From positions 41,189 through 105,188 of the forward strand of contig JBJXFQ010000098.1 in the NCBI GenBank assembly GCA_046155605.1: 64,000 nucleotides of DNA, given 5' to 3'. Under the pieces are notes generated by a model. The model was given only the letters and a program-made list of their open reading frames with translations, had not been told where the DNA came from and did no database searches. This document shows positions 8,455 through 16,268 of the stretch, in pieces (positions within the stretch are counted from its first letter, which is position 1; each line of letters opens with the position of its first letter). Both the position numbers and the translations under genes were made by a program. The DNA comes from JAEUIZ01 sp046155605 (GTDB lineage Bacteria; Planctomycetota; Phycisphaerae; Phycisphaerales; UBA1924).

Positions 8455-8912
8455 GCGCGGCCTTCCTGACTGGCGAGGAGGGAGTAGATCTCCGCAGCGG
8501 TGATCGCGGCATAGACGCGCTGGCGGAACTCATCCATCATCATGATGCGGCTGATGCGGGCGAGCGCCTGGATGTGGTCGCTGGTGCGATCGGGCGGGCT
8601 GGCGAGCAACACAACGAGTCGCACGGGTTGGCCGTCGATCGCCTGGAAATCCATGGGCTGTGCGGGCTTGCCGATGGCCATGGCGAGGCTGGACATGCCG
8701 GCGCACTTGCCGTGAGGGATGGCGAGCCCGTGCCCGATGCCGGTAGTGCGAGTCTGCTCGCGCGTCCAGACAGCATCCTTGAGCGCCTTGGCGTCTGCAA
8801 CGCGGCGGATGCCCGAGAGGAGATCGACCAACTCGTCGATCGCCCCCTTCTTTTCCGTCGCCACCAAAGGCGCCTTGATGCATTCGGGGGTGATGATGTC
8901 CAGCAGGTTCAT
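8451..8912 (-). CDS. PTS EIIA / EIIA-Ntr-type protein
   Basis: 153 residues matching the PtsN/EIIA-Fru fold. The phosphorylated histidine sits in GIGHGLAIPHGK, at H67, and helical segments near RTSDHIQALARISR follow. Such proteins accept phosphate from HPr or NPr and usually regulate rather than transport when no EIIB or EIIC is nearby; none is seen in this window. The start ATG at 8912 lies 40 bases after rsmB and the stop overlaps the CTG of the prenyl synthase. Its place in an isoprenoid operon is odd and suggests a link between carbon or nitrogen status and isoprenoid synthesis, but that is only inference. Confidence 0.9.
   Translation of the reverse strand: MNLLDIITPECIKAPLVATEKKGAIDELVDLLSGIRRVADAKALKDAVWTREQTRTTGIGHGLAIPHGKCAGMSSLAMAIGKPAQPMDFQAIDGQPVRLVVLLASPPDRTSDHIQALARISRIMMMDEFRQRVYAAITAAEIYSLLASQEGRA
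8461..8466 (-). promoter_or_regulatory. Shine-Dalgarno supporting the CTG start at 8454
   Basis: GGAAGG lies six bases before the CTG codon at 8454-8452 and inside the last codons of the EIIA gene. It is the main evidence that the prenyl synthase starts at this codon, since no standard start exists in the frame upstream of the first Asp-rich motif. Confidence 0.65.
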
Positions 8913-8951
8913 TCGGCTCGCTCGCTCCAGAGGAGGCAGAGTGTACCACGG

Positions 8952-10298
8952 CTATCCGAGCAGGGCGTGATAGGAGCCGTCGGCATAGTCGCGCGGGTCG
9001 CCGCCGGGCTTGCCCCGAGGAAGCCGCAGCGATTCACGCTCGACGCGGAGGCCGAAGCGATCGGCCATCCACGCGGCCTGGCTTTGGTTCTCGTCGCGCT
9101 CGATGCTACAGGTGGCGTAGAGGATGCGGCCGGAGGGCGACCGTAGCCGCGTACCCATCGAGATGATCTGACGCTGCAACTCGACGAGGCGCGCGAGTTG
9201 CGTGGGGCTCGCCCGATATCGCGCTTCGAGGCGACGCGCGAGGACGCCGGTGTTCGAGCACGGGACGTCGAGCACGACGAGATCGGCCCTACCGCCGGCC
9301 CGTGATTCGATGGCATCGAGCGGCACGACCTCGGCGCGCGGCTGATCGCTGACTGCGGCGCGAAGGGTGGCGAGGCGATCAGGATCGGCGTCGGTGGCGA
9401 GGACTCCGGCGTTTGGGAATGCCGCTAGAAGTTGGCGTGTCTTGGTGCCCTGGCCTGCGCAGAGATCGACGATAAGGGTCGGCGTGAGGTCCGTAATGGC
9501 GGCGACCGATGCCGACGAAGCGGGATCCTGCACCCATACGTCACTCCCCGCCCCCACCGCCGCGCCGAGTTCGGCGCGCGGACCCGTCCAGACCGCGGAG
9601 CCCGGCGAATCGTGCGGCGAGCATCGTTTCGGCGGCGTTCCATGCGCGATATTGAGGATGGTCGGCGGCTCGATGAGCGTGTGCCGCGCCATGTGCCACG
9701 CCGCGACCGCACCGTGCTCGGCCTTCCAGCGATCGATGAGCCACGTCGGGAGGCTGAACGCCGCGGCCCATCGTTTGGATTCGTCGTTGGGCAGGTGGGT
9801 GGATCGCAGGCCAAGCGCGCCGCCATCGGAGAGCGGAAGGCGATCAACGGGAACGTCGCCCTCATCGGCCCATATTGCGGCGCGATCGCCTCGGGTTTCG
9901 ATGACTCGACGGAGGACGGCATTGACGAGACCGCCCGCACCGGGGCGGATGAGCCGTTTGGCGAGTTCGACCGATTCGTCGATGATGGCGTAGGCGGGCA
10001 GACGATCGAGCAGAAGAGCCTGGGCGGCACCCGCGAGGAGGACGGCACGCAGGGGCGCTTCGAGCCGACGCAAGGAGGGTTTGGCGAACGCCTCGAGGAC
10101 GTGCTCGAGCGTGAGCCATCGACGAATCGCGGCGTCGTAGATCGCGCTGGCAAGCGCGGCATCTCGCGGCGCGAGCGCGGAATCGTCGGGCCTGAGCGGC
10201 AGGAGGTCCGGAAACCGCGTGGTTTGTCGGCCCAGGGCGAGCGTCGCCGCCTCGCGTGCTGAGGTCGGTCGTGTGCTGGTGGCGGGTTCGGCGGTCAT
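8952..10298 (-). CDS. rsmB: RsmB-family 16S rRNA m5C methyltransferase
   Basis: About 448 residues. The N-terminal 140 residues are a NusB-like helical RNA-binding domain (the GLVNAVLRR helix is visible). The C-terminal part is a Rossmann SAM-dependent methyltransferase with LIVDLCAGQGTKT, the catalytic VLDVPCSNTG (Pro-Cys) and the second Cys in ATCSIERDEN. These are the two cysteines of the RsmB/Nol1 mechanism for C5 methylation of rRNA. The ATG at 10298 is chosen because GAGGA stands 11 bases upstream; farther starts would add unrelated sequence. It heads the minus-strand run down to nadK and is divergent from the histidine kinase gene. Confidence 0.92.
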   Translation of the reverse strand: MTAEPATSTRPTSAREAATLALGRQTTRFPDLLPLRPDDSALAPRDAALASAIYDAAIRRWLTLEHVLEAFAKPSLRRLEAPLRAVLLAGAAQALLLDRLPAYAIIDESVELAKRLIRPGAGGLVNAVLRRVIETRGDRAAIWADEGDVPVDRLPLSDGGALGLRSTHLPNDESKRWAAAFSLPTWLIDRWKAEHGAVAAWHMARHTLIEPPTILNIAHGTPPKRCSPHDSPGSAVWTGPRAELGAAVGAGSDVWVQDPASSASVAAITDLTPTLIVDLCAGQGTKTRQLLAAFPNAGVLATDADPDRLATLRAAVSDQPRAEVVPLDAIESRAGGRADLVVLDVPCSNTGVLARRLEARYRASPTQLARLVELQRQIISMGTRLRSPSGRILYATCSIERDENQSQAAWMADRFGLRVERESLRLPRGKPGGDPRDYADGSYHALLG

Positions 10299-10438
10299 CG
10301 TGGGGGTATCCTCAACCTGTCCGAGCACGATGGCAAGCGCCCATGCCGCAAACCGCGTCACATCAGGCCAGTTCTCAAGCCGCCGAGCCGACGGCCTGGC
10401 CGCCGCAGAAGCCGCGACGGACTCGCCTTGCCGGGGGG

Positions 10439-12004
10439 ATGCTCGGATCGATGCGAGTGCGCAAGAAGGTGCTGATCCTGCACACGGCGTTCTCGCTGGC
10501 CGCGGCGATCGTGCTGGTGGTCCCGTTGCGTCCGGCGATCTCGGATGTCGTGGAGAAGGCCGAGTTCACCGAGGCGAGGGCGCTCCTGCGGCTGGTGCTT
10601 GCGGACACGGAGGCGAGCACGACAACGGTCTGGAGCAAGGTCGCTCCGGAAGCGGACATTCGCACGGGCACGGCGGGCGATCTTGGCGTGAGCGAGGCGG
10701 TCGACGCCCAGGCTCGGGCTCAGCCGCGGACGCCGGTGACGATGCGGACGGCGGACGGCTCGACGGGAGCGGTCGCATATGTGCCAGGAACGACGCCGGA
10801 GGCCGACGCCTTTGTGCGTGTCGCGGTTCGCATCCCCGAGGCGAGGCAAGCCGTCTGGGAACTCTACGGCTTGACGGCGGTAGCGCTGCTGGCGATCTAC
10901 GCGCTCGTCGCGGCGGCGCTGGAACTCTTCATCCTGCCGCAGAATGTCTACGAGCCGATCTCGCGGATGCTCGATGCAGACGCGGCGGTACAAGAGGGCA
11001 ATGCGCCGGGCGAGATTATCCCTGAGAACCTGATTCCGTCCGACGAATTGGGCGAACTGATGCGGTCGCGCAACAGCGCGATCCTGGCGCTGCGGCGGCA
11101 GGAGCGGGCACTGGCCGAAGCGCTGGCCGAGTTGGAACGTGCGGCGACGGACCTGAAGCGAAAGAACCACCTGCTGGAGACGGCGCGCCGGAACCTGGCG
11201 GATGCCGATCGTTTGGCGAGCCTGGGGATGATGTCGGCGGGGATCGCGCATGAGTTGAACACGCCGCTGGCGGTCGCGAAGGGGCTCGCGGAGCGGCTGC
11301 ACGCGGACCCTCGCCGCGGACTGAACTCGGCCGATGCCGCGCTGCTGGTGCGCGTGCTGAGTCGGCTCGAACGGCTCGGCGAGAGCCTGCTTGACTTTGC
11401 GCGCGTTCGCCCGCCCAGGACACATCCGACCGCCATGCGTCCGCTGGTTGACGAGGCGATCACGCTGGTTCGCCTTGACCGGGATGTGGCCTTGGCGGCG
11501 TTTGACAACCGCGTGCCGGAGTCGCTGGTGATCGAGTGCGACGGCGATCGGCTGGTTCAGGTCTTCGTGAACATCCTCCGGAACGCCGCGGACGCCGGGC
11601 CGGGCGCGGTAACGATCGAGGCCGAGTCGTCCGACCGTGAGGGGCGACTGTGGGCCTCGATCAGCATCGCTGACGAGGGTCCCGGGCTGCACCCCGATGT
11701 GCTGTCGCGACTGTTCGAGCCCTTCGCATCGACGAAACTCGACTCGCGGGGAACGGGGCTGGGGCTCGCGGTGGCCGAGGGGATCGTGCGTGAGCACGGC
11801 GGCCTGATCCTGGCGCGCAACCGCATCGACGCGCGAGGCGCGATCTTTGAGATCATGCTCCCCGTCAGCACGCCGATCGCCGATGCGACGCGGACCGCGG
11901 ACGCGGTGCCGGCCCGAGCGGATGCCACGGTGCTCGAAGCGAAGCCGCGAGCGGGCACTTCGAGGCTGACCGACGGCACGACAGGGGAGCCCGCGCATGC
12001 CTGA
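10439..12004 (+). CDS. membrane sensor histidine kinase
   Basis: 521 residues from the ATG at 10439; ATGs at 10343 and 10451 are alternatives. A transmembrane helix near the N-terminus is followed by an extracytoplasmic sensor of about 120 residues and a second helix (LYGLTAVALLAIYALVAA). A HAMP-like linker and a coiled coil follow. The HisKA box is SAGIAHELNTPLAVAKG, with H271 the likely phosphorylation site. The ATPase domain shows the N box VNILRNAADA, G1 DEGPGL, FEPFASTK and G2 GTGLGLAVAEG. All catalytic parts are present. The last 8 bases overlap the response regulator. The signal is unknown; the sensor region has no recognised fold. Confidence 0.92.
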   Translation: MLGSMRVRKKVLILHTAFSLAAAIVLVVPLRPAISDVVEKAEFTEARALLRLVLADTEASTTTVWSKVAPEADIRTGTAGDLGVSEAVDAQARAQPRTPVTMRTADGSTGAVAYVPGTTPEADAFVRVAVRIPEARQAVWELYGLTAVALLAIYALVAAALELFILPQNVYEPISRMLDADAAVQEGNAPGEIIPENLIPSDELGELMRSRNSAILALRRQERALAEALAELERAATDLKRKNHLLETARRNLADADRLASLGMMSAGIAHELNTPLAVAKGLAERLHADPRRGLNSADAALLVRVLSRLERLGESLLDFARVRPPRTHPTAMRPLVDEAITLVRLDRDVALAAFDNRVPESLVIECDGDRLVQVFVNILRNAADAGPGAVTIEAESSDREGRLWASISIADEGPGLHPDVLSRLFEPFASTKLDSRGTGLGLAVAEGIVREHGGLILARNRIDARGAIFEIMLPVSTPIADATRTADAVPARADATVLEAKPRAGTSRLTDGTTGEPAHA

Positions 12005-12623
12005 ATCGGCTCCCGTCACGCTGCCGCCGCTCGCGATCCTCGCGCTCGACGACGACGAGGACTTTCGTCAATACCTGCACACGCTCCTGGAAAGCGACGG
12101 ACACAGCGTTCGGACAACCGCGACACCGGAGGAGTTTTTCAGTGCCGCCGAGGCATCGCTGCCGGACGTGGTGCTGCTGGACATGAAGATGGGCCGGCAC
12201 TCGGGCGAGGAAGTGCTGGCGGAGATCCGCCGACGCTGGGCTCGGCTGTGCGTGATCGTTGTCACGGGGTATCCATCGCTCGACAACATGCGGCAAACGT
12301 TCAAGCAGGATGCGTTCGATTATCTCGCCAAGCCGTTCTCGCTCGGTGAGTTGCGCAACGTCCTGACTCAGGCGGCGGCCCGGCACGGGCTGGGACAGCG
12401 CCCGCAGGATCGGCTGCGGCTCGAACTCGGTCGGCGAATCAGACAGGATCGCACCGATCGCGGCTGGACGCTGCGTGATCTCTCGGATGCTTCGAGCGTC
12501 TCGGTCAGCCAACTCTCGTCGATCGAGCGCGGGACGCACCTGCCGAGCCTCGAGTCGCTGCTCGCCATCGCCGCGGCGCTGGGCCAGAAGCCCTCGGCAT
12601 GGGTCGCGGACGCGGGGTTCTAG
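11997..12623 (+). CDS. response regulator with XRE-type helix-turn-helix output
   Basis: 208 residues. The receiver domain (1-125) has the acidic pocket DDDED at 18-22, phosphoacceptor D62 in VVLLDMKMG, the switch Thr in VVTGYP and the Lys in YLAKPF. The C-terminal 65 residues are a Cro/cI (XRE) helix-turn-helix: LGRRIRQDRTDRGWTLRDL, then VSQLSSIERGTHLPSLESLL. Most transcriptional response regulators use OmpR, NarL or NtrC outputs, so an XRE output is uncommon. The gene overlaps its cognate kinase by 8 bases, and lpxB starts 39 bases after its stop. It may control lipid A or envelope genes, though only proximity supports this. Confidence 0.92.
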   Translation: MPESAPVTLPPLAILALDDDEDFRQYLHTLLESDGHSVRTTATPEEFFSAAEASLPDVVLLDMKMGRHSGEEVLAEIRRRWARLCVIVVTGYPSLDNMRQTFKQDAFDYLAKPFSLGELRNVLTQAAARHGLGQRPQDRLRLELGRRIRQDRTDRGWTLRDLSDASSVSVSQLSSIERGTHLPSLESLLAIAAALGQKPSAWVADAGF

Positions 12624-12662
12624 CGGTTGACATCCGCGGTTCGGGTTCCTTGACTGCACCCC

Positions 12663-13817
12663 GTGCCCGCCAGACCCGACACAACAAAGATCCTCTTCAC
12701 GGCGTTTGAGCCCAGCGGCGATGACCACGCCTCGACCGTGATCGCGGAACTGCGGCAGCGACACCCGGCACTGGCTATCTTCGCGTGGGGCGGTCCGAAG
12801 ATGGAGCGAGCGGGCGCGACGATCGTGGAGCGGACGGGCGACGACGCGGTGATGGGCCTGCCGGGGCTTCAGAAGATCCGCGAGCACGGACGGATCAATG
12901 AGCGGATCGAGACCTGGATCGAGGCTCATCGGCCGGCGGTGCATGTGCCGGTCGATTCGCCCGCGGCCAACTTCCCGATCTGCAAGATCGCCAAGTCGCG
13001 CGGATGCCGAGTCGTTCATCTCGTCGCGCCGCAGATCTGGGCGTGGGGACGATGGAGGATCCACAAACTGCGTCGTCTGACCGATCTGGTGCTCTGCCTG
13101 CTGCCGTTTGAGGAGAGTTTCTTTCTGAAGCGGCATGTGCCGGCGAGGTTCATCGGGCATCCGCTGTTCGATCACCCGCTCGACGAGGCCGATCTCGATC
13201 GTCGTGCGTCGGCGTTCGGGGGCGGGAGTCCGAGGATCGCGCTGATGCCAGGCTCCCGTCCGGCCGAGTTGGCGAAGAGTTTTCCGCTGCTACTGGCCGC
13301 GTATCGTGACTTGAAGGCGGACCTTTCGGGCACGACGGGTGTGGTTGCGGCGACGACGGAGGCGGTGGCGGCGCGGCTGGAAGCGAAGGCCAAGGCCACG
13401 GGGGGATGGCCCGAGGGGCTTTCGATCGCGGCGGGGGACACCGATGCCGTGATCCGCTGGTGCGACCTGGCGCTGGTGAAGAGCGGCACGATCACGCTGC
13501 AGATCGCGCGGCAGAATCGACCGATGGTCGTGTTCTACAAGACCAAGGCGATTCCGTACTTCCTGTTCGGGAAGTTGATCCTTTCGACGAAGTTTTTCAC
13601 GCTGCCGAACGTGCTGGCCCATCGCGAGATCGTGCCCGAGTTTGTGCCGCACTTTGGCGATCACAAGCCGATCGTCGCGGCAGCGAAAGTCCTGATCGCG
13701 GACAAGGTAGCGGCGCGGACGCAGCGTGAGGAGTTGAAGCGGATCACCGACCTGTATTCGGGACGGAACGCTGCGGCGGCGGCGGCCGAGGCGATCGCGG
13801 GGATGGCGGGGCGATGA
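12663..13817 (+). CDS. lpxB: lipid-A-disaccharide synthase
   Basis: 384 residues starting at GTG. LpxB joins UDP-2,3-diacylglucosamine and lipid X, a peripheral membrane step of lipid A synthesis. The N-terminal EPSGDDHA corresponds to the family EASGD motif; GDDAVMGLPG and the HLVAPQIWAWG block follow, and the second GT-B half carries RIALMPGSRPAEL and the KSGTITLQIA segment. Length is typical. The gene follows the two-component pair by 39 bases and could be transcribed with it. It implies a lipid A-containing outer membrane, in keeping with planctomycetes. Confidence 0.93.
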   Translation: MPARPDTTKILFTAFEPSGDDHASTVIAELRQRHPALAIFAWGGPKMERAGATIVERTGDDAVMGLPGLQKIREHGRINERIETWIEAHRPAVHVPVDSPAANFPICKIAKSRGCRVVHLVAPQIWAWGRWRIHKLRRLTDLVLCLLPFEESFFLKRHVPARFIGHPLFDHPLDEADLDRRASAFGGGSPRIALMPGSRPAELAKSFPLLLAAYRDLKADLSGTTGVVAATTEAVAARLEAKAKATGGWPEGLSIAAGDTDAVIRWCDLALVKSGTITLQIARQNRPMVVFYKTKAIPYFLFGKLILSTKFFTLPNVLAHREIVPEFVPHFGDHKPIVAAAKVLIADKVAARTQREELKRITDLYSGRNAAAAAAEAIAGMAGR

Positions 13818-13859
13818 TCGCGGCTCGCTCGCTCAGGGCGTGAGAATCGCGACCGACGG

Positions 13860-14645
13860 TTACGAGCCCGACTTGTTGATGCGTCCGATGACGGTCTGCG
13901 TGCCGCCCTCAAACGAAACGAGCGCTAGGCGGCCCCGTTCGAGCCCGGCCTGCTCGCCATTTAGGCTGATGCCGATGCGCTCGATGCCCCCGCTGGAGGT
14001 GAACTCGCGGAGGACGTTGACGACCTTGTCGTTCTCGTCGAGCACGGCGACACGGAGCGTCTGCCCCGGCTTGGTCGAGATCGAGTGGCAGAAAAACTCG
14101 GCCTCGTGCCACTCTGGATTCACAAAGAGCGAGGCTTGGCCGCCGAAACCTTCGGCGGGTGCAAAGAGCACCCGCGTGGTATCGCGGTCGAAGAGCACGT
14201 CGCGCACGAACTTGGAGCCGAACTCGCGGCCGAGGCCTTCGAGCAGCGTGTCGCTCTTGACTTGCTGGGCGAGACTCTCGTATTCGGAGACGAACTGGAA
14301 CGTGGCGATCGAGAGGATGACCGAAGCCGCGGCCAGGCCCATCGCCGCCGCGCGCCACACGGGAGAGACGCCCCGGCTCTTCAGGAGCGGAGGAACCACG
14401 GCCCGGGACGCACCGGCGATCTCGCGCCGCACGGCCTCGAGCACCGCAGCCCGCATGCCGGCAGGGGGTGCCTCGTCCGGAAGCAGCGCTTCGATCCGGC
14501 ACAGCCGCGTCTGCTCCCGACGCACCTGCGCCTGCACGGCGGGAGGCGCACCGGCAAAGGCAGAGTCGAACGCGCGCCGCTCCTGATCGTCCAAGAGGCC
14601 CAGCGCGTCCAGAATCGACATCTCGATGAGATCCTGCAAGTTCAT
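13860..14645 (-). CDS. RskA-like anti-sigma factor
   Basis: 261 residues. The N-terminal 90 residues are helical (LGLLDDQERRAFDSAF), the usual anti-sigma domain that holds the ECF factor. One transmembrane segment lies around 98-118, and a roughly 140-residue C-terminal domain (anti-sigma-K/RskA type) should face the periplasm. Its ATG overlaps the sigma factor stop as ATGA, giving tight coupling of sigma and antagonist. No zinc-binding HxxxCxxC motif is present, so it is not of the ZAS class. Release is probably by regulated proteolysis, as in known RskA systems. Confidence 0.86.
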   Translation of the reverse strand: MNLQDLIEMSILDALGLLDDQERRAFDSAFAGAPPAVQAQVRREQTRLCRIEALLPDEAPPAGMRAAVLEAVRREIAGASRAVVPPLLKSRGVSPVWRAAAMGLAAASVILSIATFQFVSEYESLAQQVKSDTLLEGLGREFGSKFVRDVLFDRDTTRVLFAPAEGFGGQASLFVNPEWHEAEFFCHSISTKPGQTLRVAVLDENDKVVNVLREFTSSGGIERIGISLNGEQAGLERGRLALVSFEGGTQTVIGRINKSGS

Positions 14646-15217
14646 GACTGGCCTTCCACCTGTGGCGTCTCACGCAGGCGCAGGAGCGCCCGACTCAACG
14701 CCGACTTGATCGTCCCGATCGGCGTGTTCAACTCTTCGCCGATCTGTCTTAACGTCTGCCCACCGAGATACGCTCTTGTCACCACGATGCGCTGGAGTTC
14801 CGGCAGTTCCGCCAGCCGAAGCCGCAACGCCTTGAACCGTTCGTCGTCCTCGATCTGCCCCGCGTCAAGGGGCGCCGGCGTGCGGTCCGGCGATCCGATC
14901 TGCATCGGCCCGGAGCGAATCCGTGCGCTGCTCCGTCGGAGTCGATCCACAAGATGTCGCCGCGAGATGAGCATGATCCACGTCACCAGTGCCGCACGCT
15001 TGGGGTCGAATCGCTTGGCTGTCTGCCACAGGCGAACGAAAATCTCCTGCACCGCGTCTTCGGCGTCGGATCGAGTTGGCATCGCCTGCAACGACATGCG
15101 ATAGACCAGCGACCCGAAGCGGTCGTACAACTCCTCGATGGCGTCCTCGCCGCCCTCGGCAACGCGACGCATCAGTTCCACATCAGCATCCGGAACAGGT
15201 GGCTTCGAACGAGCCAT
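14642..15217 (-). CDS. ECF RNA polymerase sigma factor
   Basis: 191 residues. Region 2 is around LYDRFGSLVYRMSLQAM through DAVQEIFVRLWQTAKRFD (promoter -10 recognition, core binding). Region 4 is the C-terminal helix-turn-helix LRQIGEELNTPIGTIKSAL (-35 recognition). The ATG at 15217 follows GAGGT; a GTG at 15241 is possible but has no ribosome site. The gene overlaps the anti-sigma factor by four bases. The 205-base region upstream, shared with the divergent pseudopilin gene, may contain its own autoregulated promoter, but I could not assign one with confidence. Confidence 0.94.
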   Translation of the reverse strand: MARSKPPVPDADVELMRRVAEGGEDAIEELYDRFGSLVYRMSLQAMPTRSDAEDAVQEIFVRLWQTAKRFDPKRAALVTWIMLISRRHLVDRLRRSSARIRSGPMQIGSPDRTPAPLDAGQIEDDERFKALRLRLAELPELQRIVVTRAYLGGQTLRQIGEELNTPIGTIKSALSRALLRLRETPQVEGQS

Positions 15218-15422
15218 TTCAGACCTCACAAAGTCTACCACAACTGTCCATCATTTCAGCGAGAGATTCGCAGGCCGGGGCGGAAGGTTGCCGTCCCGAG
15301 GTCGTTATCCTACAAAAACGTTCGCATTCTGATCGTATTGCGGGTATCTCATAGGGCTTTGACACCATCTTGTATGCGGGGAAGAACCATGGTATGCTGA
15401 TTCAAGGCAGTGGAGACCGCTC

Positions 15423-16184
15423 GTGCGAGCGCTCGTGTGGAATGTCGGATCTTCGTCTTGTCGCCGAACGGCGTCGGCGTTCACTATTGTCGACGTGCTG
15501 GTGTCGATGGCTGTTATCGGCGTGCTGATCTCGATCATCGCACCTTCGCTCGATCAAGCCAACAAGACCGCGAGACAAGTCGCCTGTCGTTCCAACGTGC
15601 GGCAACTGGGCATCGGAATCGCCATGTATGCCGATGAGCACGGGGATCGCATCCCCAACTCGACCAACGTTGGTGTGGCTGTCGGCAACACCAGCGACCA
15701 GCCGTGGAAAACCATGACGCTGCGTGTCCCCGGCAATCCTGGGCAAGCGGGCCGATGGGACGGGCTTGGGCTGCTCGCCGAGGATTACCTGACAGCACCC
15801 AAGTTGTACTACTGCCCGTCTCACACCGGCGATTTCCGCTTTGCCGACGTTGTCAGCGCATGGAACTCCGAAGCCATGGAGGTCGTGGGCAACTACCAGT
15901 ATCGCGCTCGCGGTCCGATGCAGGCTCCGACATCAGCCTCGCCTGTCCAGTTAACGCGACGGCTGAGCCTGATCGCGCCGGGTGCCGCTCTGGTGGCGGA
16001 CGGGATGAGGACGCAGGCCGACTTTAACCACAAGGTCGGCGCGAACGTGCTTCGTGCGAACCTATCCGTGGTCTGGTATTCGGATCGAAGCGGCAAACTC
16101 GCGGCCGTGATCCCCACCAACGAGACGCAAGCCACAGTCGTTCGCATCGAGCAAGCGTGGTCGAACCTCGACGCGCCGAACTAG
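15423..16184 (+). CDS. type II pseudopilin-like protein
   Basis: 253 residues. The N-terminus has a short basic leader, then AFTIVDVLVSMAVIGVLISI, the prepilin cleavage/methylation segment. Here the -1 residue is Ala instead of Gly and the usual Glu at +5 is Asp, so processing may differ from the classic prepilin. The remainder is a globular domain with paired Cys (YYCPSH) and NVRQLGIGIAMYADEHGDRIP, a feature of planctomycete DUF1559-type pseudopilins. The start is a GTG. The gene stands alone between divergent sigma and convergent S1 genes. A role in a secretion or surface filament is likely but unproven. Confidence 0.82.
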   Translation: MRALVWNVGSSSCRRTASAFTIVDVLVSMAVIGVLISIIAPSLDQANKTARQVACRSNVRQLGIGIAMYADEHGDRIPNSTNVGVAVGNTSDQPWKTMTLRVPGNPGQAGRWDGLGLLAEDYLTAPKLYYCPSHTGDFRFADVVSAWNSEAMEVVGNYQYRARGPMQAPTSASPVQLTRRLSLIAPGAALVADGMRTQADFNHKVGANVLRANLSVVWYSDRSGKLAAVIPTNETQATVVRIEQAWSNLDAPN

Positions 16185-16268
16185 GGCCATGCGTCAACGC
16201 CGAGGATGACGGAAGAAATCGCGGCCTTTCGGGCGCGATGGCCGTTCCTCAGCCGGATTTCGATCGAA

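Noticed and set aside
15359..15364. TTGACA as promoter of the 15423 pseudopilin
   Set aside because: The nearest TATGCT-like hexamer is 28 bases downstream, far outside the 16-19 base window, so I did not call a promoter.
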